In this document: positions 46,952-55,254 of the stretch, in pieces | Numbering within the stretch: position 1 is the stretch's first letter | Layout of the letters: the number at the start of each line of letters is the position of its first letter | The notes under the pieces: generated by a model | Seen by the model: the letters and a program-made list of their open reading frames with translations, nothing else | Database searches by the model: none | What the model was told of the DNA's origin: nothing | Program-made: the position numbers and the translations under genes | NCBI RefSeq assembly: GCF_011745145.1 | Contig: NZ_CP050191.1 | Coordinates: 3,611,227-3,675,226 of the forward strand | DNA: 64,000 nucleotides | Reading direction: 5' to 3' | From: Mycobacterium sp. DL440 | GTDB taxonomy: Bacteria; Actinomycetota; Actinomycetes; Mycobacteriales; Mycobacteriaceae

Positions 46952-48823
46952 CTACCGGCCCTTCGTCCAGCCGCCGGCGTCGCCGACGATACCGACGGGC
47001 ACGGCACCGGTCAGGCTGACGTTCTGCACACTCGGCCCGGCGGCGACGATCGTCGTGTCCTGCAGGATCGGAAGAACCGTCGACATGTTCCACAGCCGGG
47101 GCTCGACGGCCTGGATCACCTCGGCAACATTCTGCGAACCATCCAGTGCTGCATCGATTTTCGGCTGGATGGTGTGATCACAGATCCCGGTGATATTGCT
47201 GGGCGCCTGCACCAGCTCGCCCGACTCCGGAGCCGGAATGGGCTGAGTGGGTGTCGGCGTGGTGCCCGGCGCTGAGGGCGCGGCGGTAGTGGTGGACTTC
47301 GGTGACGGCGACGGCGCGATGCCGGGAACGGCAGTCGAAACGGAGGTCGCTTCCAACGCCCGGCAGCCGTAGCGCGAGGCGAGGCTGGTGGCGAGGTCTC
47401 CTCCGGCCTGATGCCATCCGATGACGGCGTCGATGCGGTTGTTGGTCAACGCATCGCCGTAGAGCGCAACCGGATCCAGGGCCAGCACCGAGGCGTCGAT
47501 ACCGACGTTGCGCAGTTGATCGGCCGCGGTGTTGGCTACGGCCACCGAAGTCGGATCGTTGGATGCCACACCGAGCACCAGCGCCAGCGCGGTGCCATCC
47601 TTGGTGATGCGCTGCCTGCCGTTGTCCGGTGCCGGGGGTGCGCCTGCCGCCGGCGGCTCGGCCACCGGCTCGATCTGATAGCCGGCTCCGCGCAATAGAT
47701 CCAGCGCGGCCTCCCGCGACATCGCCGGCGGTGCGGTAGGGACGTAGCCGGGATCCGATGGAGAGCGCACCTGGGCCTGCGCCAGCGTCACGGTGTTGTC
47801 ATCGCCCGCTCCCACCGAGGCCAGCAGGTCGACATCGATCAACCCCAAGATCGCCTTGCGCACTTGTGCTTCCGCCAGGTTGGGCTGCCCGCCGCGCAGG
47901 GTCATCTGCATCACCCGCGGGGTCACGATCCTGGCGGTTCGAACATCCGGAATGGCACTCAGCTGCGCGAAAGTGGCTGCGCCACCGTGTACCTGGGCCA
48001 CCTGCGTGTCGCCGTTGCGGATCGAGTCGGCGAGCGCCGCCGGCGCCCCACCCCGGCGGAACAACACCAGGTCGGGCTTGGCCGGCACACTCCAGTACCG
48101 GTCATTGCGCGCCAGCAGGATCTCATCGCGTTGTGGGTCAATACTTTCCACCCGGAACTGGCCACCGGTTACCGGCATCGCCCGAGCCAGGCCGGCGCCG
48201 AAGCCACCGGGGACATCTTTGACGATGTGGGCCGGGAGGATATCGTTGAACAGTTCCCGCCACGCCGGATAGGGCTCGGAGAAAGTGACCACCGCCTGCT
48301 TGCCGCCCTCCACCGATTGCACACCGGTGATCAGGTCATAACCTGCCGGGTCGACGACGCCCGGCTGGCTGACCATCTGGCGCCACAGATACCAGTAGTC
48401 ATCGGCGGCGATGGGCGCGTTGTCGGTCCATTGCGCTTCCGGACGGATCTTGTAGGTGACCGTGAATGGGTTCTGGTTGGTCACCTCGGCCGATTCGAGC
48501 AGAGTCGGATCGAGCTCCCAGTGCGAACCCGTCAGAGACTTCGGGTCGGGGACCGGCCGGAACGAACTCGGCAGCACCATCGAGGCGACCGCCGCGTTCA
48601 CCGGAGACTGGTCCGACAGCAGGTGCGGGTTGAACCCCGGGCCGATGGAATCGATGGCCATGATGACCTGCGTCGCCTTCATCGGGGGCGGCGGCGTCGT
48701 CTCAGTCGTCTCGGTGCTCTGCGGAGCCGGCGGCGGGCTGACCGTGCAGCCGCTGAACAGGAGCGCCGGCACCGATATGAGCGCCCCGATCGTCAGGCGG
48801 GCGCGGCGGAGGGGTGTCGGCAC
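46952..48823 (-). CDS. lpqW: Lipoprotein LpqW (SBP_bac_5 fold, LM/LAM biosynthesis)
   Basis: A 623-residue lipoprotein. The signal peptide ends in the lipobox LFSGC (Cys near residue 26), followed by [12 protein letters not shown]. The body has the solute-binding-protein family 5 fold: [58 protein letters not shown] and [12 protein letters not shown]. In mycobacteria LpqW (Rv1166) is not a transporter partner but controls the branch from polar PIMs to lipomannan/LAM, near PimE (also in this window at 62571-63818). A Ser/Thr/Pro-rich linker interrupts the C-terminal lobe at about residues 510-550. GTG at 48823 matches the family start. Confidence 0.93.
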   Translation of the reverse strand: MPTPLRRARLTIGALISVPALLFSGCTVSPPPAPQSTETTETTPPPPMKATQVIMAIDSIGPGFNPHLLSDQSPVNAAVASMVLPSSFRPVPDPKSLTGSHWELDPTLLESAEVTNQNPFTVTYKIRPEAQWTDNAPIAADDYWYLWRQMVSQPGVVDPAGYDLITGVQSVEGGKQAVVTFSEPYPAWRELFNDILPAHIVKDVPGGFGAGLARAMPVTGGQFRVESIDPQRDEILLARNDRYWSVPAKPDLVLFRRGGAPAALADSIRNGDTQVAQVHGGAATFAQLSAIPDVRTARIVTPRVMQMTLRGGQPNLAEAQVRKAILGLIDVDLLASVGAGDDNTVTLAQAQVRSPSDPGYVPTAPPAMSREAALDLLRGAGYQIEPVAEPPAAGAPPAPDNGRQRITKDGTALALVLGVASNDPTSVAVANTAADQLRNVGIDASVLALDPVALYGDALTNNRIDAVIGWHQAGGDLATSLASRYGCRALEATSVSTAVPGIAPSPSPKSTTTAAPSAPGTTPTPTQPIPAPESGELVQAPSNITGICDHTIQPKIDAALDGSQNVAEVIQAVEPRLWNMSTVLPILQDTTIVAAGPSVQNVSLTGAVPVGIVGDAGGWTKGR

Positions 48824-49437
48824 GCCACTCAGCGTATCGACCGCCTCCGCGCCCTCGGACCGGCGCATCGGCAGTGCACGTCGGCACCTCGATCCGCCCG
48901 GCCGACCCGGCTACGCCGCGAACGTGAATCCGCTTTGAAATCTTTCATGAAATCCCGCCGACGCTCGGCGCCGGAAATGGGCCGATTACGACACCGCGCT
49001 CCAAGATCAAATCGAGTTGCTGTCCACTATTTCGAGTTGGTATCGGGGAGATTTCCGGCAAAACGCTGCAAATGTCGCGCAAGTGTGAGCGCGCCGCGCT
49101 GCCGGGCGGTGACGCTCACCGCCGGTGCCGCACCGGGGTCCAACACCGATTTTTGCAGGATGTTTGGCGGACCAGCACGACTTTCCAGGTCGAGCGGGCG
49201 CGTCGAGCCTGAAATATGTTTGAAACCGCAGCTATCCCCCAGCTAAGTCGATAGCGCCGGCCACCACGACATTCTGTTGCACGAGGCAACGCAAGCCCAC
49301 TTTCCAGCAAATCTGACCGACCAGAAAGTAATTGCGTATGCAAAGACTAAAAGTTACCTGGCAAATTCCTGCGCAGTAGTTTTCTGCGATGACGTAAATT
49401 CTGGCCCACGGTACATAAACCAACAGAGGAGGGCTCC
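48824..49437. other. 614-bp gene-free region upstream of porin-like gene 3
   Basis: No convincing gene is visible. The region is more AT-rich than its surroundings, particularly 49300-49420. At 49354-49383 TTACCTGGCAAATTCCTGCG and its continuation CAGTAGTTT resemble the stretch upstream of porin-like gene 2. ATGACG (49389-49394) and TACATA (49412-49417), 17 bp apart, are a plausible promoter, with GAGGAGGG as ribosome-binding site before the ATG. Confidence 0.5.
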
Positions 49438-50736
49438 ATGCACGTCGGTGTGAAGCAATCGATGACAGCAGCAACAGCGCTACTCGCGGCCACCGCGATC
49501 ACCATCGGCCCGGTCACCGCGCAGGCCCCGGAAGCGCTGCGAGCCGCTCACGTTGCGGACGTCAGCCTCTTGGCGAGCCCGAATCCGATTGCGGCGCTCG
49601 AGGGCTTCGCCGAGTCCGGGTTGCGTCTCGTCCAAGGCGTCGCTGAGCTACCGCTGGCCGCCATCGCCGCTGCTCTCGCCATCGCCGACGGCGACCCCCA
49701 GGCCTTCTACAACGCGATCCGTCAAGTCATCGATGCTCCGCTATGGGTCATCGACCCCGCCCTGGGAATCAACCAAACGTCACTCACCGGCAAGGGCCTG
49801 GCGGCGCTGTTCCCCGACCAGGCCGGCGATATTCAGGACTTCCGCAACAACGTGCTGTGGGCAGCGACCCGCGATTTCCGATCATCGATCGCCGACCTCC
49901 TCGGGGTCGCCGACACCAGCACTCCCCTCGACGTGCTCACCCCGCTCGCCGGTTTCGCCGCTGGCGCGCTCGATTCCGGGTACCGACTGGTGGAAGGCCT
50001 CGCGCTGGCCCCGTTCGGACCGATCAAGGCCATCATGGACATCGCCGGCGGCATGGCGCCCAACGTCGCCGTCTACAACATGCTCGACAGCTACATCAGC
50101 GCTCCACTTTGGGTCGCCGACTCCTTCATGGGCACCGGCCCGACCCAGCAGGCCATCCCCATCGGACTGAAGGCGCTGTTGCCCAACCGAGCCGACGGCA
50201 TTCAGGACTTCCGGAACGACGTGTTGTGGAAGGCGACGAACTCCGTCCGTGAAGTCGTCCGCGAAGCGCTCGGCGTGGACCCGAGCGCGAATCCGAACAA
50301 TCCGCAAAACACGTCGGTCACCAGCAAGGTGAACGAACCTCCCGCTCCGAGGACGTTGGTGACCCTCAACGTCGAGAAGGCACCGTCGGCGCCGGAGACG
50401 GTCACGAAGGAGGCGGTGGAGGTCAAGAAGCCCGCGGTCGAGAAGACGACGCCCCTCGTGAAGACACGGAGTCAGCTTCGCGAGAGCCTCAACTTCAGCA
50501 CGCACCAGACCGGAAGCAAGGTGTCCGGAGACTCGGACACACCGACACCGACCAAGCCCGACACCACCGATCTCCAAACCAGTGTCAAACAGCTCAAGGA
50601 GAAGTTCGGCTTCAAGGGTGGCAACGACAGCCCGACCCCGGGCAAAGCCGCCAGCGCCGCCGGCAACACCACCGGTGCCAACACCACGAACGACGGCGCC
50701 GGCAAGAAGTCCGACTCCAAGAGCGACGCGGCCTGA
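49438..50736 (+). CDS. Secreted GjpA-porin-like protein 3 with internal duplication
   Basis: A 432-residue exported protein with signal peptide MTAATALLAATAITIGPVTA. Residues 59-157 and 179-280 are a clear internal duplication: both contain APLWV, a Gly/Thr-rich turn, L-x-ALFP/ALLP, IQDFRN, VLW and AT...R...LGV. The C-terminal 150 residues are Lys/Thr/Pro/Gly-rich low complexity (EVKKPAVEKTTPLVKTRSQL, ANTTNDGAGKKSDSK). It shares the general plan of the other two porin-like proteins but little exact sequence. ATG at 49438 has GAGGAGGG at 6 nt. A perfect 18-bp hairpin follows the stop. Porin function is inferred only by resemblance. Confidence 0.72.
   Translation: MHVGVKQSMTAATALLAATAITIGPVTAQAPEALRAAHVADVSLLASPNPIAALEGFAESGLRLVQGVAELPLAAIAAALAIADGDPQAFYNAIRQVIDAPLWVIDPALGINQTSLTGKGLAALFPDQAGDIQDFRNNVLWAATRDFRSSIADLLGVADTSTPLDVLTPLAGFAAGALDSGYRLVEGLALAPFGPIKAIMDIAGGMAPNVAVYNMLDSYISAPLWVADSFMGTGPTQQAIPIGLKALLPNRADGIQDFRNDVLWKATNSVREVVREALGVDPSANPNNPQNTSVTSKVNEPPAPRTLVTLNVEKAPSAPETVTKEAVEVKKPAVEKTTPLVKTRSQLRESLNFSTHQTGSKVSGDSDTPTPTKPDTTDLQTSVKQLKEKFGFKGGNDSPTPGKAASAAGNTTGANTTNDGAGKKSDSKSDAA
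49612..50277 (+). repeat. Two ~100-residue internal repeats in porin-like protein 3
   Basis: Copy 1 spans 49612-49908 and copy 2 spans 49972-50277. Aligned landmarks are ESGLRLVQG / DSGYRLVEG, DAPLWVIDPALG / SAPLWVADSFMG, LAALFPDQAGDIQDFRN / LKALLPNRADGIQDFRN and NVLWAATRDFR / DVLWKATNSVR. Protein similarity is strong while DNA has diverged, so the duplication is old. Confidence 0.85.
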
Positions 50737-50743
50737 GAACTGG

Positions 50744-50785
50744 TGCGCCAGTAGCGATATCGCGGGGGATATCGCTACTGGCGCA
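50744..50785. terminator. Perfect 18-bp hairpin between porin-like gene 3 and typA
   Basis: Bases 50744-50761 and 50768-50785 are exact reverse complements closing the loop GCGGGG. It lies 8 bp after the porin-like gene stop and 52 bp before the convergent typA stop, and can end both transcripts. Confidence 0.85.
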
Positions 50786-50836
50786 TCACAGCTCTGAGGC
50801 GTACCGCCGGCAATCGACGCGGACGCCCCGCAGAAG

Positions 50837-52738
50837 TTATCCGCGCGCCTTGGCCCGAGCCTTCGCCCGAGCCCGCAGCGACGCGGTGAGTTCGACCTTG
50901 CGCACGCGGACGACCTCTGGCGTCACCTCGACGCACTCGTCCTCAGCGCAGAACTCCATGGCCTGCTCCAGACCCAACTCGAGCGGACGCGCCAGCGTCT
51001 CCATGACATCGGCCGTCGACGACCGCATGTTTGTCAGCTTCTTCTCGCGGGTGACGTTGACGTCGAGGTCCTCGGCGCGCGGATTGATGCCGACCACCTG
51101 ACCCTCGTAGGTGTCCTCGCCCGGCTCAACGAAGAACTGTCCACGGTCGGCCAGTTGGATCATCGCGAACGGGGTGATCGAGCCGGACCGGTCCGATACC
51201 AGCGAACCGGTGTGGCGGGCCCGGATCTCGCCGGCCCACGGTCGGTAGCCGTCGAACACGGCGTTGGCGATGCCGGTACCGCGCGTCAGGGTCAGGAAGT
51301 CGGTGCGGAAGCCGATCAGTCCGCGGCTGGGCACGATGAAGTCCATCCGCACCCACCCGGCAGCGTGGTTGGCCATCTCCTCCATGCGGCCCTTGCGGGC
51401 GGCCATCAGCTGGGTGATGGCGCCGACGAACTCTTCCGGGCAGTCGATGGTCATCGCCTCGAACGGCTCGTGCAGTTTGCCGTCGATGTTCCGGGTGACC
51501 ACCTGCGGCTTGCCGACAGTCAGTTCGAACCCTTCGCGGCGCATCTGCTCGACCAGAACGGCCAGCGCCAGCTCGCCTCGGCCCTGGACCTCCCAGGCGT
51601 CGGGACGACCGATGTCGACGACCTTGATCGACACATTGCCGACCAGCTCTGCATCGAGACGGTTCTTCACCATCCGGGCGGTCAGCTTGTGGCCGGAGAC
51701 CTTGCCGGCCAGCGGCGAGGTGTTCGTGCCGACAGTCACCGAGATAGCCGGCTCGTCGACGGTGATGCGGGGCAGCGCGTGGGCATGCTCGGTGTCGGCC
51801 AGGGTGTCGCCGATCATGATCTCGGGCATGCCTGCGACGGCCACGATGTCACCGGCGACGGCCTCGTCGGTGGGCGTGCGTTCAACGCCCTCGGTGACCA
51901 GCAGCTCGGTGATCTTGGCGTTGGTGATGACGGGATGGCCGTCGACCTCGCGCATCCAGGCGACCTGCTGCCCCTTGCGGATCCGGCCCTTGTAGATGCG
52001 GATCAGCGCGAGACGACCGAGGAAGGCCGAGGCGTCGAGGTTGGTCACGAGTGCCTGCAGCGGGGCCTCCGGATCACCCTGCGGCGGCGGGATGTGCTCG
52101 AGCAGCACATCGAAAAGCGGGTCGAGATTTTCACCGTCGGGGTTCTCGCCGTTGGCGGGCTGCGTCGTGGACGCGATGCCGGCACGCCCCGACGCGTACA
52201 GCGTGGGAAGGTCCAGCGCCTTCTCGGCGGCAGCCTGGGCCTCGTCGTCAAGATCGGAGGCGACATCGAGCAGCAGGTCGTGGCTTTCCTCGACCACCTC
52301 GGCGATGCGCGCGTCGGGCCGGTCGGTCTTGTTGACCACCAGGAGCACGGGCAGGTGTGCGGCCAGCGCCTTGCGCAGCACGAACCGGGTCTGAGGGAGC
52401 GGCCCCTCCGAGGCGTCCACCAGCAGCACCACGCCGTCGACCATGGACAGGCCACGTTCCACCTCGCCACCGAAATCGGCGTGACCAGGCGTGTCGATGA
52501 CATTGATCACCGTCATCGATCCGTCCGCGTGGTGCCGGTGCACCGCGGTGTTCTTGGCCAGGATGGTGATGCCCTTTTCCTTCTCCAGGTCACCGGAGTC
52601 CATCAGGCGCTCGACTGCGTCGTCGCCGCGGTGCGTCAAGGCACCCGACTGCCGAAGCATCGCGTCGACTAGGGTCGTCTTGCCGTGGTCGACGTGGGCG
52701 ACGATGGCGACATTGCGAAAGCTCGGGCGTGAATCCAC
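50837..52738 (-). CDS. typA: Ribosome-binding GTPase TypA/BipA
   Basis: A 633-residue translational GTPase. G1 is VAHVDHGKTTLVDAM, switch II/G3 DTPGHADFGGEVERG, G4 NKTDRPDA and G5 YASGRAG. Elongation-factor domains II and III follow, with GRGELALAVLVEQMRREGFE and the TypA-specific C-terminal domain including RGLIGFRTDFLTLTRGTGI and a Lys/Arg/Ala-rich end. TypA binds the 70S ribosome under stress and assists assembly of the large subunit. It matches Rv1165. GTG at 52738 is the best start (VDSRPSFRNVAIVAHVDHGK). Confidence 0.95.
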   Translation of the reverse strand: MDSRPSFRNVAIVAHVDHGKTTLVDAMLRQSGALTHRGDDAVERLMDSGDLEKEKGITILAKNTAVHRHHADGSMTVINVIDTPGHADFGGEVERGLSMVDGVVLLVDASEGPLPQTRFVLRKALAAHLPVLLVVNKTDRPDARIAEVVEESHDLLLDVASDLDDEAQAAAEKALDLPTLYASGRAGIASTTQPANGENPDGENLDPLFDVLLEHIPPPQGDPEAPLQALVTNLDASAFLGRLALIRIYKGRIRKGQQVAWMREVDGHPVITNAKITELLVTEGVERTPTDEAVAGDIVAVAGMPEIMIGDTLADTEHAHALPRITVDEPAISVTVGTNTSPLAGKVSGHKLTARMVKNRLDAELVGNVSIKVVDIGRPDAWEVQGRGELALAVLVEQMRREGFELTVGKPQVVTRNIDGKLHEPFEAMTIDCPEEFVGAITQLMAARKGRMEEMANHAAGWVRMDFIVPSRGLIGFRTDFLTLTRGTGIANAVFDGYRPWAGEIRARHTGSLVSDRSGSITPFAMIQLADRGQFFVEPGEDTYEGQVVGINPRAEDLDVNVTREKKLTNMRSSTADVMETLARPLELGLEQAMEFCAEDECVEVTPEVVRVRKVELTASLRARAKARAKARG

Positions 52739-52794
52739 ACCGACATTCTCGCAGGCTGGCCGGTCGATCACGAAAACGAGAGAGCCCCGTCACG

Positions 52795-52962
52795 TTGAAG
52801 TCCGCAAAAATCGCCGGCCTGAAGCCCAAGAAAAAGTGCTGCAAGAGCAAGCCGCGCTGTAAGCGCTGCCCTCTGGTTCTGCACAAGGTGCGCAAGGCGG
52901 AGCACAACGGGCTGCGCGGTAAAGAACTGGACAAGGTCTTCAAACGGGCCAGGAAATCCTAA
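52795..52962 (+). CDS. Short Lys/Cys-rich conserved protein
   Basis: About 55 residues: KSAKIAGLKPKKKCCKSKPR followed by CKRCPLVLHKVRKAEHNG and GKELDKVFKRARKS. Four Cys in CC-x5-C-x2-C spacing with 17 or more Lys/Arg suggest a zinc- or nucleic-acid-binding peptide. The start is TTG at 52795 behind GAGAGAG; an upstream GTG at 52729 would overlap the divergent typA start. It is a small family found beside typA in actinobacteria, as far as I recall, and its function is unknown. The position opposite a ribosomal GTPase suggests a translation-related role. Confidence 0.7.
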   Translation: MKSAKIAGLKPKKKCCKSKPRCKRCPLVLHKVRKAEHNGLRGKELDKVFKRARKS

Positions 52963-53025
52963 GGTTCGCGAGTACCGTTTCAGGTATCCGTCACGTTGCG
53001 ATAGGCGAGCTTGGAGGTGCCAGGG

Positions 53026-53292
53026 ATGACGGTTTATGAAGCGCTCACAGTCGCTTTGATCATGGTGCTCGCTCTGGGGACCACGGTGGCGATCTATGTG
53101 GGCATGGCCAACTGGATCGGCGCCTGCTACATGGTCCGGTGCAGCGAATGCCACCACCTCACCTTCGCGTCGGCGAACAGCCCGCAGGCCTCCTGCGCAC
53201 ACTGCCGCCACCCGATGCTGCTGCACCCGCTGTACGCGACGCAGCACCCGGACCACGCGGTGCGGGTCGTCGGCGACCGGCTGCGGTACTAA
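53026..53292 (+). CDS. Single-helix membrane protein with zinc ribbon
   Basis: An 88-residue protein: one N-terminal membrane helix (residues 5-28, EALTVALIMVLALGTTVAIYV), then a cytoplasmic zinc ribbon with CSECHHLTFASANSPQASCA and continuing HCRHPMLLHP, that is Cys-x2-Cys ... Cys-x2-Cys, with extra His. Function unknown. ATG at 53026 follows a GGAGG at about 12 nt; a longer in-frame start (53011, MEVPGMTV) is also possible. It is downstream of the Lys/Cys-rich gene by 63 bp and overlaps the convergent PNPOx-type gene by 4 bp. Confidence 0.75.
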   Translation: MTVYEALTVALIMVLALGTTVAIYVGMANWIGACYMVRCSECHHLTFASANSPQASCAHCRHPMLLHPLYATQHPDHAVRVVGDRLRY

Positions 53293-53726
53293 CTCTCGCC
53301 CATACCCGTGTAGTGCGGCATCGCATGGTTCCGGAGCTGACGCCCGGTGACTTTCTCGGACCGTATCCGCACGAAATGATCGCGGCGCCCCTCAGCCCAC
53401 GGCTGGACGAACGTCCCGGCGACCTCCACCTGTTCGTCCACGTCGGTGATGTGCTCGGCATGCCCGACGATGGTCACGCTCCAGCCGGTGCGTAGATCGG
53501 CGTCTAGTTCGTCGGCTTCGAACGCCACCACCTGGTGATCGGTCGCAGCGATCAGCTTGGGCCCACCGGCCACCCGGATCACCACATCGTCATGCCACAC
53601 CCGGAAGTTCACGGGCTGCACGGCAGGCAATGCATCCTCGGTGAACACCAACCTGCCGACGCGTACCCCCTCCAACAGATCCAGGCACTGCCTGCGGGTG
53701 AGAACGCCGACTTCAGATCCCTTCAT
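53289..53726 (-). CDS. Pyridoxamine 5'-phosphate oxidase-like flavin/F420-type protein
   Basis: A 145-residue split beta-barrel: VLTRRQCLDLLEGVRVGRLV, FTEDALPAVQPVNFRVWHDD, VVIRVAGGPKLIAATDHQVV, AFEADELDADLRTGWSVTIV and FVRIRSEKVTGRQL. Such proteins bind FMN or F420 and are frequent in the mycobacterial dormancy regulon. ATG at 53726 has a GGGAGG ribosome-binding site; an alternative TTG at 53795 has AAGGAG just upstream and would add 23 residues. A DosR-like box lies 114-127 bp upstream of the ATG, so induction by hypoxia or NO is plausible. Confidence 0.85.
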   Translation of the reverse strand: MKGSEVGVLTRRQCLDLLEGVRVGRLVFTEDALPAVQPVNFRVWHDDVVIRVAGGPKLIAATDHQVVAFEADELDADLRTGWSVTIVGHAEHITDVDEQVEVAGTFVQPWAEGRRDHFVRIRSEKVTGRQLRNHAMPHYTGMGES

Positions 53727-53839
53727 GACGATCAACCTCCCTGTACGAGTTGCAGAGTCCAGAGTTCCCAGGAACCCCGCGCCAAGTGCGGTCAACAGCT
53801 CCTTACCCCGATCGTCCGCCTGCTGCGCGGCCGCGGGCA

Positions 53840-53853
53840 GGGTCGAAAGTCCC
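53840..53853 (-). promoter_or_regulatory. DosR-like binding site
   Basis: On the minus strand the sequence is GGGACTTTCGACCC; the known DosR consensus core is GGGACTWWAGTCCC, giving 12 of 14 matches. A second symmetric word, GTTCC-CA-GGAAC, lies at 53764-53775, nearer to the gene. Both are upstream of the split-barrel protein gene and downstream of narI. Confidence 0.6.
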
Positions 53854-53875
53854 TAGTTCGCGTGACCCAGCGTGG

Positions 53876-54604
53876 TCACCAACCGCGCCGGTGCGGCTGC
53901 GATCCCACCAGCTCGCCACGTTCGGCGACATCACGGCTGCGGTAGACGATGTAGGGCCGGAACAGGTAGCCGATCGGGGCACTGAACACGTGCACCAACC
54001 GGGTGAAGGGCCACAGGCAGAACAGCGCAAGAGCGATCATCACGTGGATGTGGAAGTACACCGGCGCCTGGACCATCAGGTCCCCGCGGGGCTGGAAGAT
54101 CCAGATCGAGCGGAACCACGGCGACACCGTTTCGCGGTAGTCGTGCTCGGCACCCTCCGGGGTGGCGCCGATCGCCGTACAGGCGAAGCCGGCCACCATC
54201 GCGGCCACCAGGACCACGTACATCGTCTTGTCGTTGACGGTGGTGGCCATGAAGACCGGGCCGGTGACCCGGCGCCGGTAGATGAGCAGCGCGATGCCGA
54301 CCAGGGCCGCGATGCCGGCGATGCCGCCGAGGATCACCGCCTGCAGGTGATAGACGTGGTCGCTCATCACCAGGTCCATCCACGATTCAGGGATGAACAG
54401 GCCGACGACGTGTCCGATGAACACCACAAGCATGCCGAAGTGGAACATCGGGCTGGCGATCCGCAGCAGCCGCGACTCGTAGAGCTGCGATGACCGTGTG
54501 GTCCAGCCGAATTTGTCGTAGCGGTAACGCCACCAGGTGCCGATGCCCACCGCCGCGAGCGTCACGTACGGCACCACGTCCCAGAAGATCTCCCAGCCCG
54601 ACAT
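53876..54604 (-). CDS. narI: Respiratory nitrate reductase, gamma (cytochrome b) subunit
   Basis: A 242-residue membrane protein with five helices, carrying two b-type haems and passing quinol electrons to NarH. Haem-ligand histidines are visible in ASPMFHFGMLVVFIGHVVGLF and YFHIHVMIALALFCLWPFTR. The N-terminus MSGWEIFWDVVPYVTL is typical. The stop of narJ overlaps its ATG by 1 bp (TGATG). It is the last gene of the narKGHJI operon. The 22 bp downstream lead to the DosR-like box. Confidence 0.95.
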   Translation of the reverse strand: MSGWEIFWDVVPYVTLAAVGIGTWWRYRYDKFGWTTRSSQLYESRLLRIASPMFHFGMLVVFIGHVVGLFIPESWMDLVMSDHVYHLQAVILGGIAGIAALVGIALLIYRRRVTGPVFMATTVNDKTMYVVLVAAMVAGFACTAIGATPEGAEHDYRETVSPWFRSIWIFQPRGDLMVQAPVYFHIHVMIALALFCLWPFTRLVHVFSAPIGYLFRPYIVYRSRDVAERGELVGSQPHRRGW

Positions 54605-55254
54605 CAGACTCCCTCCTGAACCCGACGCGGCGGCACGGTCAGTTGAAAAGGTTGCAGTCCAACGGATTCAGCCGGCGGCCCGGCCATCATGAGTTGTGCC
54701 ACGTCGTCGACCGAGGCCAGGGCCGGAAGCGTTGCAGCTACCGCAGCGACGACCGGTGAGTATGGCGAGCCCCGGTCGGCTAGCGCTCGCGCAACCACAC
54801 CGATCGGTACCCGGTACTTGGCGAGCAGCCGCCGGCCCGCATCGGGCGCGACCGTGGCGGCGAACTCCAGCACCACCGGAAGATGATCGGGCGCCTCACC
54901 TTTCGGCATTTCAACCCCCGCGGCCCGGTAGGCCTGGGTGAACTCGACCATGTCCGCGCCGCGGTTTCGGGTATCCCCGGACGTCCAGTACGTCAGGAGC
55001 ATGGTGCAGCGCTTCTGCAGGTCGAAGGTCTCGACATACTCCTGCTGTAGCTCCATGGCCGGTCGAAGGCTCAGCCCGACAACGGTTTCGCCGAGCAGCG
55101 CCCTGGGCTCACCGGTGACGTGATCCAGCAGGCGGGCCGCGGCCTGCAGCCGGTCGGCATGGCCGTCGCCCGGGTAGGCGAGCATCAGAGACGCCGCCTG
55201 CCACACCAGGCGGTCCTGCATCGTGTTGTCACGGGTTCGGTTGCGACGCTTCAT
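54604..55254 (-). CDS. narJ: Nitrate reductase assembly chaperone
   Basis: A TorD/NarJ-type chaperone of about 216 residues that holds NarG while molybdenum cofactor and the FS0 cluster are inserted. Matches: DRLVWQAASLMLAYPGDGHAD, LQQEYVETFDLQKRCTMLLTYW, GDTRNRGADMVEFTQAYRAAGV, PDHLPVVLEFAATV. The narH stop overlaps the ATG at 55254 by 1 bp; a GTG at 55257 is an equally good start, with GGAGG 6 nt upstream. The order G-H-J-I is as in M. tuberculosis. Confidence 0.95.
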   Translation of the reverse strand: MKRRNRTRDNTMQDRLVWQAASLMLAYPGDGHADRLQAAARLLDHVTGEPRALLGETVVGLSLRPAMELQQEYVETFDLQKRCTMLLTYWTSGDTRNRGADMVEFTQAYRAAGVEMPKGEAPDHLPVVLEFAATVAPDAGRRLLAKYRVPIGVVARALADRGSPYSPVVAAVAATLPALASVDDVAQLMMAGPPAESVGLQPFQLTVPPRRVQEGV

